Source: Methanobacteriota archaeon
GTDB taxonomy: Archaea; Halobacteriota; Methanomicrobia; Methanomicrobiales; Methanoculleaceae
Reading direction: 5' to 3'
Length of the DNA stretch: 64,000 nt
Assembly: GCA_023393455.1 (NCBI GenBank)
Contig: JAEWLJ010000007.1
Location: forward strand, 123,197-187,196
Shown piece by piece: positions 42,049 through 50,845 of this stretch. Below the pieces are notes generated by a model. The model saw only the letters and a program-made list of their open reading frames with translations, did no database searches and was not told the origin of the DNA. The position numbers and the translations under genes are program-made. Numbering within the stretch: position 1 is the stretch's first letter; the number at the start of each line of letters is the position of its first letter.

Positions 42049-42648
42049 TCAGCCGGAACGGCCCGGAGACCGGCCGGAATCACCTTTCGTCGTGGCCGTC
42101 CTCCGGAACCGCTCAAAGACCGGGCGGGTGACCTCGTCCATCTGCTCATCAAAGTAGTTCACCCACTCCGCGACGAGGGCAAGGTGCTCCTGCTGCGCGG
42201 AGAGGCGATCCTCGAGGCCATTGACGGCTTTCTGGAAACGCTCGGCCTCCCTTGCCCTCTCTTCGCGCTCTTGCTCGAGTTCTTCGGTCAGGGTTACGAT
42301 CCGGCGCTCCTGCCGTGCCAGTGTATCCCGCATCACCCCGAACTCGATCACCACCTCCGGGGGGAGCGGGGCGGCGGCCCGACCGATCTCTTCGACCGGC
42401 TCCTCCTGGGCCGCCTGCCTCTTCCCGGACTTGACCTCATCGGCGATCTCGTCGGGGGAGAATCCCCGCCCGGAGAGATCCGCGAGTTCCCGGACGATCG
42501 TTGCCGCCTTCTGCGGGAAGAGCCTGACCGGCCCGATCGTCCGGTAGGTGAAAAGACTGTCGTAGGTCTGGATGAGCGCCCGGACATCCTGCTCCGAGAG
42601 CCCGGTGAGGTTCGCGATATCGCCGATCTTCAGTTCCTTCTCATGCAT
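42049..42648 (-). CDS. MerR-like helix-turn-helix protein with coiled coil
   Basis: A 199-residue putative DNA-binding protein. The N-terminal ~70 residues resemble a MerR winged helix: LKIGDIANLTGLSEQDVRALIQTYDSLFTYRTIGPVRLFPQKAATIVRELADLSGRGFSPDEIADEV. A linker leads to a long coiled coil (about 100-160) with EELEQEREERAREAERFQKAVNGLEDRL. No metal- or ligand-binding domain follows, so it may organise DNA or pair with a partner rather than sense a ligand. Similar proteins occur in Methanomicrobiales. Divergent from the YgjP-type peptidase gene. Confidence 0.68.
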   Translation of the reverse strand: MHEKELKIGDIANLTGLSEQDVRALIQTYDSLFTYRTIGPVRLFPQKAATIVRELADLSGRGFSPDEIADEVKSGKRQAAQEEPVEEIGRAAAPLPPEVVIEFGVMRDTLARQERRIVTLTEELEQEREERAREAERFQKAVNGLEDRLSAQQEHLALVAEWVNYFDEQMDEVTRPVFERFRRTATTKGDSGRSPGRSG

Positions 42649-42770
42649 GCTGCCGTCCTCCGCACCCGCCCGTGCCCCGGGATGGGAGCCCTACGTTAAT
42701 CTTTGTCGTCATCAGGTATAGGTACATACCGGATCACGTTTTTTCCCGCCGGCGCCCCAGTACTAATATC

Positions 42771-43454
42771 ATGAACCGGGGAGAGCGGGAGAGCGGCACG
42801 GGCAAAACAACCGTTGTTCTAAAAGCTGTGCGCACCGCCCGGCTTCAGGTGCGGCCGGACGGAACCCTGCGCGTGGTCGCCCCCCCGTCGTTCGACGTCG
42901 AGGGGTTCCTGCAGCGCAACGCGGTCTGGATAGAGAAGCGGCGGCGGGAACTCGACCGGCTGGCGGCCGAAGGGTGCGGACGGGAAGAGATGCTCCTCCT
43001 GCACGGGCGGTTCTGCCGCGTGGTTCCGGGCGCGCGGTTCGCGGTCGACGAGACCCGCGGGACCGTCGCCTCCCCGTCCGTCCCCGCACTCAGAAGAGGG
43101 CTCTCCCGGATGCTGAAGGAGGAGGTTCTCGACCAGCTGGAGGCCTGCCCGGATCTCACCGGCCAGCGGCAGGGGCGGATCGCGGTGAAGATGCAGAAGA
43201 CCCGGTGGGGGAGCTGCTCGGCGCTCGGCAACATAAACGTCAACCTGCGCGTCGTAGCCCTCCCGCCGGCGTTACGCGAGTACGTCGTCGTCCACGAGGC
43301 CGCCCACCTCCGCGAGCAGAACCACTCGAAACGGTTCTGGCATCTCGTCGGCGAGCACTACCCCGATCACCGGGCGGCAGAGGCCGAACTGCGCCGCTAC
43401 TGGATCATCCTCGAGCGGAACCGGGTCTGGAAGGCGCTCAGAGAAAAACCGTAA
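42771..43454 (+). CDS. YgjP-like (DUF45) zinc metallopeptidase
   Basis: A 227-residue protein with a zinc site VVHEAAHLREQNHSKRFWHLV (HExxH plus a distal His) in its C-terminal half and the typical KTRWGSCSALGNINVNLRVVALP before it. The N-terminal part has the VRTARLQVRPDGTLRVVAPP strand pattern of the family. Such proteins are found beside type I restriction systems or alone; the substrate is unknown. The start is ATG 42771. It converges on the PAS/GAF protein gene. Confidence 0.86.
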   Translation: MNRGERESGTGKTTVVLKAVRTARLQVRPDGTLRVVAPPSFDVEGFLQRNAVWIEKRRRELDRLAAEGCGREEMLLLHGRFCRVVPGARFAVDETRGTVASPSVPALRRGLSRMLKEEVLDQLEACPDLTGQRQGRIAVKMQKTRWGSCSALGNINVNLRVVALPPALREYVVVHEAAHLREQNHSKRFWHLVGEHYPDHRAAEAELRRYWIILERNRVWKALREKP

Positions 43455-43463
43455 GCGGGGGCT

Positions 43464-45014
43464 TCAAGAGTACCTCCGCCAGTACGTGGAGAGTTTCCTC
43501 GACTCGCCCCACCGTTCGTCGAGCTGGTCTATGATGGCGTTGATCCGCTGCACCTGCAAGCGGATCTTCTCCCTCGTCTCGGCATCGTCGAGCAGTTCGG
43601 CACGCCCCACGATCGCCTGGAGCGGGTTCCTGATATGATCCGTCAGCAGAGCGAACTGCTCCATGTTCCGCTCGATCTGGGAGTAGGCTTTTGATTTCAG
43701 GTCTTCGAGTTCTTTCTGGGCGGTGACGTCTCTTCCGACGGTGACGACCCTCGCGACCTCGCCGTGCTCGATGATCGGGATCCGCATCTCCCGCAGAACC
43801 ATCTTCCGGTCGCCTGAGCAGAGCGACCGCTCTGAGGTCAGCGGCCGGCCGGTCTGGATGACCCGCTCGTAGAGTTGCCGCGTCGCGGGAGGGAGGAACG
43901 GCACGACGGTGAAGAGATCCTTTCCGACGACGTTCGTCTCGAGCCCGAGATCTTCGCACCAGGCGATGAAGGCGTCGTTCGCGAGAAGAACGGTGAGATG
44001 GGTGTCGACGACAGTGACGGTGTCGGTGATCGCGTCGAGGACGACCTGGTAGAGGCCCTCAGATTCCCGGAAGACGTATTCGGACTGCTTCCGGTCGAGC
44101 GCGCCCGCGATGATATGGACGGCCGCAGAGAGAAGCGCCACACTCTCGTCCGCAAACCGGGCGGCGTCGGCATCCAGATCATAGCCGACAAAGCCGACGA
44201 CCGCTCCGTGCAGCCGAAGAGGGATCATCAGGGCCGCCGTAGCGCCGTGCCGCTCCAGGAACTCGCGCTCTACCCTGTCCCGCCGCCCGCTCTCCCCGTC
44301 TACGATCACCGCCTCGCCGTTGAGAACCCGCACCGCCCACCCGGGCGGATCGCCCTTGAGGAAGGTGCGTGACTCGCCCCGCAGCGAAGCCAGCCCCGTC
44401 CGGCACCACTCGTGCGTTGCGCCGAGATGCGTCTGAAGGTCGTTGAAGAGAGCGAGATAGACCCTGCACGCCCCGCAGGCGCGGCCGAGATCCTCGAACG
44501 AGTTGTCGAGCGCCGGATCGATCGCCGCCGGGTCCATGAACCGGGCGGGCATCGCCGCGACCGCCGCTTCAAGGCTGCTATCCGGATAGGGTGCTACGCT
44601 AGCCCCGCGCTCCACGCTGGCCTCGATGCAGGAGAGGAGGAGCCAGACCTCGGCGGTCCCTGGGTCGCGGACGGTGCTGAGCGCTATCCGGGAGAAGAAC
44701 GAGGTGGCGTCCCGCCGTCGGGCGGCGACCGTCCCGGTCCACTGTCCGGTGGAGAGCGCGAGGCCGATGCAGTCCCGCCCCTCTTCGGGGGAGAGCCAGA
44801 GACGGGTCACCGGTACTCCAACCATCTCTGAGAGGTCGTACCCCCACAGGGCAAGCAGCGAAGCGTTGGCAAAGGCGATGCACCCCTCCTGATCGACGAT
44901 GCAGATCCCGGAGAGCGAGGTCTCGATCACCTGCTGTAGTATCGCAGAGGTGACGTCGGGCGTTGTGTGGTGGGTCTCGCCTGCCTTCGGGCGGCCCGTC
45001 ATACTCGAATCCAT
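43464..45014 (-). CDS. PAS-GAF-PAS sensor protein with a histidine-phosphotransfer-like end but no ATPase domain
   Basis: A 516-residue cytoplasmic sensor. A PAS domain (about 25-145: ETSLSGICIVDQEGCIAFANASLLALWGYD) is followed by a GAF domain (about 170-315) and a second PAS (about 325-440: VVLDAITDTVTVVDTHLTVLLANDAF). The last ~70 residues are helical with an H-box-like DHIRNPLQAIVGRAELL (His at 460), as in HisKA domains, but the chain ends 57 residues after that His, so the HATPase domain is missing altogether. It could be phosphorylated by another kinase or act without phosphotransfer. No response regulator is adjacent. Confidence 0.85.
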   Translation of the reverse strand: MDSSMTGRPKAGETHHTTPDVTSAILQQVIETSLSGICIVDQEGCIAFANASLLALWGYDLSEMVGVPVTRLWLSPEEGRDCIGLALSTGQWTGTVAARRRDATSFFSRIALSTVRDPGTAEVWLLLSCIEASVERGASVAPYPDSSLEAAVAAMPARFMDPAAIDPALDNSFEDLGRACGACRVYLALFNDLQTHLGATHEWCRTGLASLRGESRTFLKGDPPGWAVRVLNGEAVIVDGESGRRDRVEREFLERHGATAALMIPLRLHGAVVGFVGYDLDADAARFADESVALLSAAVHIIAGALDRKQSEYVFRESEGLYQVVLDAITDTVTVVDTHLTVLLANDAFIAWCEDLGLETNVVGKDLFTVVPFLPPATRQLYERVIQTGRPLTSERSLCSGDRKMVLREMRIPIIEHGEVARVVTVGRDVTAQKELEDLKSKAYSQIERNMEQFALLTDHIRNPLQAIVGRAELLDDAETREKIRLQVQRINAIIDQLDERWGESRKLSTYWRRYS

Positions 45015-45173
45015 ACAAAGACCATTCCGGGCGACCGATCGAGTCGCCCCGGCCGTTCCGGGGAGCGACGGTATTCAGTCTCCCGTGATGTAGCCAGGAT
45101 GATTAATCCCCGGTCCAGGTATTATAACCTTTCGTTCGCGCCATCCCGACCCTTGCCCCACAAACCACCGGGG

Positions 45174-45848
45174 TCAGGCACCTGCCTCGGGCCTTCGTGA
45201 ATAACTCCGGTAGGTCACGAGAAGGGCGGCGCCGATCAGGAGGAGGACGGCAAGCGAGACCCAGAGCCCGGCTCCCGGCGGGATGAGGTTCACGACGTAG
45301 TCGATGCCGAGAGCGATGGCGAAACTGCCGATGATGCCGCCGATGGTGATGCAGGCAAGGACCTCCGTCTTCGCCATCCCGAGCAGTCTTCCGACGACGG
45401 AGCCGAAGATGCTCCCCGACCCGTCGAAGGGGAGAGCCACGAAGGCGATGAGGCCGACGAAGTAGAGCCGCTCGAGCCATGGCCGCCGGTCGAGGAACGT
45501 CCGGCCCGCTTCCATAAAGCGGCTGATCCAGGGGCCGGCGTAGGGGATGCGGAGAACCAGCGGGAAGTTCCAGGCCATAAAGAGCCCGCCGACGAAGTCC
45601 AGGAACGCCAGGGTGAACGCGGCCAGCCACCACGGGATCCCCATGAGGATGCAGACCGGGATGATCGTCTCCCGGCCGAGCGGCGGGACGACGTAGGCGA
45701 CCATCATCCCGAAGAGGAGGAGCCACTGCTCCGCCGGGAGGAGGAACCATACGACGGCGAGAAAGAGCCCGCAGAGCAGGAACGGGACCGCGACCTTCAG
45801 CCAGCTCGGTCTATCGTCGTCATCGCAGAGGATATCGATCTGCCGCAT
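45174..45848 (-). CDS. Small multidrug export-like membrane protein (PF06695 type)
   Basis: A 224-residue membrane protein with about six helices. The pattern VVPPLGRETIIPVCILMGIPWWLAAFTLAFLDFVGGLF (about 51-88) and the later YFVGLIAFVALPFDGSGSIFGSVVGRLLGM (about 128-157) match the family annotated as small multidrug exporters, whose real function is poorly supported. The acidic N-terminus (DILCDDDDR) is in the cytoplasm. Stand-alone gene, transcribed toward the window start. Confidence 0.72.
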   Translation of the reverse strand: MRQIDILCDDDDRPSWLKVAVPFLLCGLFLAVVWFLLPAEQWLLLFGMMVAYVVPPLGRETIIPVCILMGIPWWLAAFTLAFLDFVGGLFMAWNFPLVLRIPYAGPWISRFMEAGRTFLDRRPWLERLYFVGLIAFVALPFDGSGSIFGSVVGRLLGMAKTEVLACITIGGIIGSFAIALGIDYVVNLIPPGAGLWVSLAVLLLIGAALLVTYRSYSRRPEAGA

Positions 45849-45891
45849 ATATCGTCGTCACCTGCGGGCGGTTCCCGTGTGTTGCCCGGAG

Positions 45892-46332
45892 TCACTCCTC
45901 GCCGGGGGGACCCGGAGGAGCCCGGGTATTCAGGATGCGCTCGATGATCTTCGACGAACTGGCAAGCGAACCGGGATACCCCGGTATCCTGACGACCTCC
46001 GCGTCGAGGCCGCGTTCCCGGAGCCTCTGCCGGAGATGCTCCTCGTCGAAGTGCTGGTTGAACCCAAGCGTGATGATATCGGGCCGGAGTTCCTCGATCG
46101 GCCGGAACATGTCGTGAAGGTCGCCGAGGCGCGCCTGGTCGACCGGTCTTAGCGCCCGGACCACCCGGAGCCGCTGGTCTTCGGGGAGGATCGGTCTCGG
46201 TTTGTGCTTCACGTTCGTGTCCCGCGCCACGATCACGACGAGTTCGTCGCCGAGGTTTCGCGACTCCTCAAGGTAGTAGAGGTGGCCGGGGTGGAGGATA
46301 TCGAACGTCCCCGTTGCGACCACGCGGATCAC
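45892..46332 (-). CDS. ribL: FAD synthase (RibL-type nucleotidyltransferase)
   Basis: Archaeal enzyme that transfers AMP from ATP to FMN to give FAD; not related to bacterial RibF. From GTG 46332 the 146-residue protein begins MIRVVATGTFDILHPGHLYYLEESRNLG, containing the HPGH nucleotidyltransferase motif, and continues with KHKPRPILPEDQRLRVVRALRPVD, DIITLGFNQHFDEEHLRQRL and a final SSSKIIERI motif. The start overlaps the JAMM gene stop by four bases, so the pair is translationally coupled. The frame is open further upstream but that part overlaps the JAMM gene. Confidence 0.88.
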   Translation of the reverse strand: MIRVVATGTFDILHPGHLYYLEESRNLGDELVVIVARDTNVKHKPRPILPEDQRLRVVRALRPVDQARLGDLHDMFRPIEELRPDIITLGFNQHFDEEHLRQRLRERGLDAEVVRIPGYPGSLASSSKIIERILNTRAPPGPPGEE

Positions 46333-46700
46333 TCGACCACCTCGAGGTCTACCGCGCTGCCATCCGCCCGGTAGCACCGCCAGTCACGCTTCCCGTAGGG
46401 GTAGCCGACGATGATGTGGTAGCGCCCCACTGAGGGGAAGAACCCGAGATCAGCCGTCGACGGGGAGAGGACGCCGTTCGGGTGGCTGTGGGCACTGCCG
46501 GCCTGGTGGGTGTCCAGCGGGAGCATATGGATGAAGAACGAGGCGCTCTCTTCCCCGACGATGGTGCCGGGAACCAGGTCGAGGTCCTGGATGACGCCGT
46601 CACGTTCCCGCAGCACGGCAACGAATTCGTTCGGGTGGTGCTCCCGCCCGAGTTCAAAGAGCATCGAAAGCAGATCCCTGCTGATCCCGCGTATGGCCAT
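46329..46700 (-). CDS. JAMM/MPN+ metalloprotease-like protein
   Basis: A 123-residue archaeal JAMM protein with the zinc motif HSHPNGVLSPSTADL (about 72-86), giving two His and the Asp, and the catalytic Glu provided by NEFVAVL (near 25). Archaeal JAMM proteins remove SAMP ubiquitin-like proteins from targets or release thiocarboxylated carriers. Its coupling to ribL is conserved in related genomes as I recall; a functional link with FAD synthesis is not established. I start at ATG 46700 (MAIRGISRDLL). Confidence 0.85.
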   Translation of the reverse strand: MAIRGISRDLLSMLFELGREHHPNEFVAVLRERDGVIQDLDLVPGTIVGEESASFFIHMLPLDTHQAGSAHSHPNGVLSPSTADLGFFPSVGRYHIIVGYPYGKRDWRCYRADGSAVDLEVVE

Positions 46701-46787
46701 TCTTCTGAATGGTAGGGGAGGAGGGGACATAAGTCCTCGCGTTGGAGATAGAAGCCCGGGCCGCGGGATCTTAAAAATTGGGATCGG

Positions 46788-47723
46788 TTAAGGGATGATC
46801 CGCTGCTCTTCCGCCGGGATCTCTATGGTTACATTCTCCACGGCGGTCATGTTCTCCGTTGGGGTCACGTTCTCCACGGCGGTCACGTTCTCAGGCGGCA
46901 GGAGATCCGGCGGCATGATGACCATGTCGATGATATGGACGACGCCGTTCTCGGCTATGAGGTCTGAGGCGACGAGGGTCGCATTCTCGACCGTGAGGTT
47001 GCCGTCGGTCGCGCTGACGTTGAGGGTGTCGCCGGCGAGGGCCTCAAGAGCCGTCTCGTTCTCGGTGGCGTTCGCTTCGCCCATCAGGTCTTCTACGGTG
47101 TAGTTCCCCCTCACCACATGGTGCAGGAGGAGCGTGTCGAGCAACTCCGTGTCGTTTACGAGCGTGGCGTAGGTCTCGTTATCAAGAGCCTCGAACGCGG
47201 CGTCGCTCGGGGCGAAGACCGTGTACGGCCCGTCGGCGCTGAGCACCATCCGCGTGAGCCCGGCCGTCTCGACGGCATCCGCAAAGGAAGTCAGGTTCTC
47301 ATCCCCGGCGATCAGGTCGGCCAGCGTCATCCCCGCCGGTTCTTCCTCAGTTACGTTCCCGTTCTCCTCGACCATCATCCCCTCGGGGACGACGATGACG
47401 ACCCCCTGCATGGGTACCCGCCGTGTCGAAGCGTTGAGCGTGCAGCCGTACGGATAGGTCCCCGTATCGGCAAACGTGTAGTTGAACGTCTCGTTCTGCT
47501 CTATCCGTCCGGAGTCAAAGAGCCCTCCCGTGCCGGTGACGGTATGGCTCACCTCGTCGTAGTTCGTCCAGGTCACCGTCGTATTCTCCTCGACCGTGAG
47601 TGAGGCGGGGATGTACTCCCCGCCGCGGATATCGACGTCGACGGTCGCCGCGAGAGCCGGCAGGGCAAGGAGCCCGATGGCCAGGACGGCTGCGATCCCG
47701 AGGATGGTTGAAGTCATTCTCAT
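46788..47723 (-). CDS. Secreted cupredoxin-fasciclin protein
   Basis: A 311-residue exported protein. A signal peptide (about 1-25) is followed by a plastocyanin-like domain (about 26-112), with His60 in SHTVTG, Cys94 in YPYGC and Met105 in VPMQG. The second His ligand of a blue copper site is replaced by Asn97, so copper binding is doubtful. A FAS1 fasciclin domain follows (about 132-272: TLADLIAGDENLTSFADAVETAGL, then YTVFAPSDAAFEAL and VVHIIDMVIMPP), then a repeated NVT-rich tail (ENVTAVENVTPTENMTAVENV). Sequons are abundant, so it is probably heavily N-glycosylated by AglB. RBS GGTGAG precedes ATG 47723. Confidence 0.88.
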   Translation of the reverse strand: MRMTSTILGIAAVLAIGLLALPALAATVDVDIRGGEYIPASLTVEENTTVTWTNYDEVSHTVTGTGGLFDSGRIEQNETFNYTFADTGTYPYGCTLNASTRRVPMQGVVIVVPEGMMVEENGNVTEEEPAGMTLADLIAGDENLTSFADAVETAGLTRMVLSADGPYTVFAPSDAAFEALDNETYATLVNDTELLDTLLLHHVVRGNYTVEDLMGEANATENETALEALAGDTLNVSATDGNLTVENATLVASDLIAENGVVHIIDMVIMPPDLLPPENVTAVENVTPTENMTAVENVTIEIPAEEQRIIP

Positions 47724-47927
47724 GCAGTCTCACCACGTTTACGTGTCCAGGCAGGGAGAACAGTCGGGAACATACCGGAAGAGAACCGGGACGGTCCGGC
47801 ACTGTCCACCACTGCCACGGGCGGGAAAATAAGCACACAATTATATAAATATTGTTATAAATTTTGGCGAACGGCATCGTCCGCCGCCCCTGCCCCCGGG
47901 GTACGGTGATATCCAGGAAAAGGCCGC

Positions 47928-49352
47928 TCAGAACAGCCCGTCCTGTTCGAAGCTCCTCCCGTACCGGATGGCGAGTTCCGCCTTGAAGAGTTCTTTCCCG
48001 AGATAGGCGGCATGGTCGAACCGCGAGAGACACCCTTCCTCAAGAAGCGTGTAAAAAACATCCTCCCAGCACCTCCCCCGCACGGCATGGCCCCGGTGGA
48101 CCGCGACGATACAGTCCCCCTCGATGCCGATGCGGATGCACCCGAGGGGGTCGTAGGTCATCTCGTCCGGCACGGGGTACGCATCCATCACACTCCCGTA
48201 CTCCAGCGGCGGTTCGCGCCGCCGCCGCTTCTCCTTCAGGATCAGGAGGTCGAGCCCCAGGTCTTTGGGGTAGGGGCGGTCGGTCATCAGCGCCATCATC
48301 TCGCACGCCCGCCGCATCTCCGCGACCGACCCCCGGGTCTTGTCGCTGTGTTCGCTCGTGAAGACGACGGCGGCCCCGACCTCGTGCGCCATCCCCGCAA
48401 GGAGCGCGTTCGCTCCCGGAGAGTCGGCATCCAGCAGTTCCACGACGTTGCCCGCCCCGAAGAAGAGCGGGGGAGAGACTTCCCCGAACCCGGAGAGCGA
48501 TCCCGTCAGCCCGGACCCTACCGGCTGGAGGAGGGGATCGGCGATCAGGCAGCGGATCCCGGCTTCCTCTGCGGCAGCAAGGTTCTCCTGGAGCGTCCGC
48601 TCGCGCGGCACCACGACCGCGGCCGCCCCGGCCTCCGCGACCGCCCGCCCGACGGCGGGGATGTTTCCCTCGTGCAGGGAGAGGACCAGGTCGGCGCGGA
48701 AGAGCGCCGCCGCGATGAGGGACGGGTTCTGGGTATCGACCGCCAGAGGGCCGCCAACCTCCGCAACAGCCGAAAAACACCGTTCGACATCATCGGGGGT
48801 CGCGTCGAAACCGAACCCCAGGTCCACGATGTCGGCCCCGTCGGCAAAAAACCCCCGGACATCGGCGAGGAGATCCTCGCGCTTGTGCGCGTCCATGATC
48901 TCCGCGAGCACCTTCATCCTGGAACCCCCGCCGATCTTGGCGCCCCGAATGATGAAGTCCGCCGCCGCCGCCGCTTCCCGGAGTGCCACCCGCTGGCAGG
49001 CCTCCTCTCGACGCGTCTCTGCGAGGAGTTCGTCGGCGGGGACGGTCGTCGAGAGCCGCGCGCGATCGAGCACCGACAGGACCAGCGGGAGGTCGGCCGC
49101 ATGCCGCGGGCCCCGGTAGACCGGGACGCCGGTCTCGCGTTCGACACCGGCAAAGGATGCGGTGCACATCCCGGAGACGATCGCCATATCATAGTTGCCT
49201 TCGGCAAGCAGCCTCTGGAGGTCGCCGGGGGGAAGAAACGACGCGATCTCGCCGGTGACCACGATATCAATATCATAGCGGTCGCTGAACCGCTCAGCCG
49301 CCGCCTTCACGATTCCGGCCGTCGCCGATCCGGTCGGGAGGAGAATGCGCAT
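47928..49352 (-). CDS. Dihydropteroate synthase-related protein (archaeal, DUF6513-like)
   Basis: A 474-residue protein. The first ~150 residues are an archaea-specific domain (MRILLPTGSATAGIVKAAAERF, then YDMAIVSGMCTASFAGVERETG), followed by a TIM-barrel related to dihydropteroate synthase (about 155-370, with GADIVDLGFGFDATPDDVERCF and LAVDTQNPSLIAAALF) and a C-terminal domain with DCIVAVHRG. It probably acts in tetrahydromethanopterin synthesis, joining a pterin to an aryl moiety; homologues are conserved in methanogens. The exact reaction is inferred from fold and occurrence. Divergent from the PHP gene. Confidence 0.85.
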   Translation of the reverse strand: MRILLPTGSATAGIVKAAAERFSDRYDIDIVVTGEIASFLPPGDLQRLLAEGNYDMAIVSGMCTASFAGVERETGVPVYRGPRHAADLPLVLSVLDRARLSTTVPADELLAETRREEACQRVALREAAAAADFIIRGAKIGGGSRMKVLAEIMDAHKREDLLADVRGFFADGADIVDLGFGFDATPDDVERCFSAVAEVGGPLAVDTQNPSLIAAALFRADLVLSLHEGNIPAVGRAVAEAGAAAVVVPRERTLQENLAAAEEAGIRCLIADPLLQPVGSGLTGSLSGFGEVSPPLFFGAGNVVELLDADSPGANALLAGMAHEVGAAVVFTSEHSDKTRGSVAEMRRACEMMALMTDRPYPKDLGLDLLILKEKRRRREPPLEYGSVMDAYPVPDEMTYDPLGCIRIGIEGDCIVAVHRGHAVRGRCWEDVFYTLLEEGCLSRFDHAAYLGKELFKAELAIRYGRSFEQDGLF

Positions 49353-49394
49353 ACACTTCCTTATTATTCAGAGGAAGACAAATAATCTGATCTC

Positions 49395-50060
49395 ATGCTG
49401 CGGTGCGATCTGCATGTCCACACGAGGCACTCCAGGGACGGAGAGAGCAGTGTGGAGGATATCCTCCGGCGGGCGGAGGCGGTCGGCCTCGACGCCATCG
49501 CAATCACCGATCACGATACGGTAGAAGGTGCCCTTTACGCCCTGGAATGTGACACTTCCGTGACCGTGATCCCGGGCACCGAGATATCGACCAAACAGGG
49601 TCACCTTCTTGCTCTCGGGGTCACGAAGCCTCTGCCGGCAGGGCTTGACTTCTTCGAGACCGTCGCCCTGGCCCATGCTCAGGGCGCCCTCCTGATCCTC
49701 CCGCACCCCTACCACCGCTGGCGCCACGGCGTCGGGAGGAGGCTCGCGGCCGGTATCGGCGCGGTGGACGCGGTGGAGGTCTTCAACAGCCGCTACATCA
49801 CCGGGTCGGCGAACCGGAAAGCCGCAATCATAGCAAAGAGGTTCGGGAAGCCCGGCGTCGCCGGGAGCGACGCCCACAACGCCCGTTACGTCGGGTTCGG
49901 GATCACCTACGTCACGGCCGAGCCCGATGCGGCCTCCATCCTCTCCGCGATCCGCGAAGGCCGGACGATGGCGGGCGGGAAGATGACACCACTCCGCACG
50001 TACACCCGCCAGTCCCTCAAGGGCGCCCTCCGTAGAATCCGGCGGACGGTACACCGATGA
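49395..50060 (+). CDS. PHP-domain phosphoesterase
   Basis: A 221-residue metal-dependent hydrolase of the PHP superfamily. Metal ligands are visible in CDLHVHTRHSRDGESS (5-20), AITDHDTVEGA (about 36-46), a Glu in PGTEISTKQG, HPYHRWRHGVG and GSDAHNARYVGFG (about 157-169). These proteins hydrolyse phosphoesters such as oligonucleotides or small metabolites; archaeal ones of this size are unassigned. It ends by overlapping the truA start by four bases, forming a two-gene unit. Confidence 0.87.
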   Translation: MLRCDLHVHTRHSRDGESSVEDILRRAEAVGLDAIAITDHDTVEGALYALECDTSVTVIPGTEISTKQGHLLALGVTKPLPAGLDFFETVALAHAQGALLILPHPYHRWRHGVGRRLAAGIGAVDAVEVFNSRYITGSANRKAAIIAKRFGKPGVAGSDAHNARYVGFGITYVTAEPDAASILSAIREGRTMAGGKMTPLRTYTRQSLKGALRRIRRTVHR

Positions 50061-50845
50061 ATCTGGCGCTCCGCTTCTCGTACCTCGGCGACCGGTTCTT
50101 CGGCTCGCAGATACAGCCGCTCCTCCGCACCGTAGAGGGCGAGTTCATCGGGGCCTGCAGGCATCTCGGGCTCTTCGACGACTGGCGAAAGGCGAACTTC
50201 GCTACCGCTGGCCGCACCGACCGCGGGGTGCACGCTCGGAACCAGGTCTGTTCGTTCTTGACCGATAAGCCGGAGCTGGCGATCGAAGCGCTGAACCCGG
50301 TACTCCCCCCAGACATCTGGTGCACGGGATGGGCCGAGGCCCCCGACGACTTCCACCCCCGGTACAGCGCCGTATCAAGGACTTACCGCTACTACTTCCC
50401 TGCCCCCGGCGACGTTGCCGCCATGCACGAGGCGGCGCAGGAGTTTCTCGGGCGGCACGACTTCTCAGCGTTCGCTCGCGTCGGCGACAGGAACCCCGAG
50501 CGGAGGATCCTTGCATCACGGGTCTTTGCAGACGGACGGTTCGCTGTGTTCGAGGTGACGGGCGAGAGTTTCCTCTGGAACATGGTCCGGTGCATGGCGA
50601 CAATGCTCGGACGGGTGGGAAGAGGCGAGGCCGAAGCCGGCGAGATCGCACGGCTCCTTGCCGGGCCGGCGGAGGGGAGAGTCGCTGCGGCGCCCCCCGA
50701 GGGGCTGATCCTCTGGGATATCGATTGTGGGGTCCCTTTCACACCGCTCCCGATCGACAGGAAGAGCAGCCGGCATCTGGGAGACCGCCATCGTTACCAC
50801 GTCCTCATGGCAGAGATCTCTGCACGCCTCGCACCGGGTCCCTGA
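50057..50845 (+). CDS. truA: tRNA pseudouridine synthase A
   Basis: Converts uridines 38-40 of the tRNA anticodon arm to pseudouridine. The catalytic Asp is in TAGRTDRGVHARNQVCSF (about 53-70; DRGVHA). Other family segments are LRFSYLGDRFFGSQIQP at the start, VSRTYRYYFPAPGD near 112, and FLWNMVRCMATMLGRVGRGE near 174. Length 262 is normal. The start ATGA overlaps the PHP gene stop. Confidence 0.93.
   Translation: MNLALRFSYLGDRFFGSQIQPLLRTVEGEFIGACRHLGLFDDWRKANFATAGRTDRGVHARNQVCSFLTDKPELAIEALNPVLPPDIWCTGWAEAPDDFHPRYSAVSRTYRYYFPAPGDVAAMHEAAQEFLGRHDFSAFARVGDRNPERRILASRVFADGRFAVFEVTGESFLWNMVRCMATMLGRVGRGEAEAGEIARLLAGPAEGRVAAAPPEGLILWDIDCGVPFTPLPIDRKSSRHLGDRHRYHVLMAEISARLAPGP

Noticed and set aside
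48012..49385. A 457-codon + frame opposite the pterin-synthase-like gene
   Set aside because: Antisense shadow; rich in Arg, Pro and Gly without domains, and the minus-strand protein is a recognised family.
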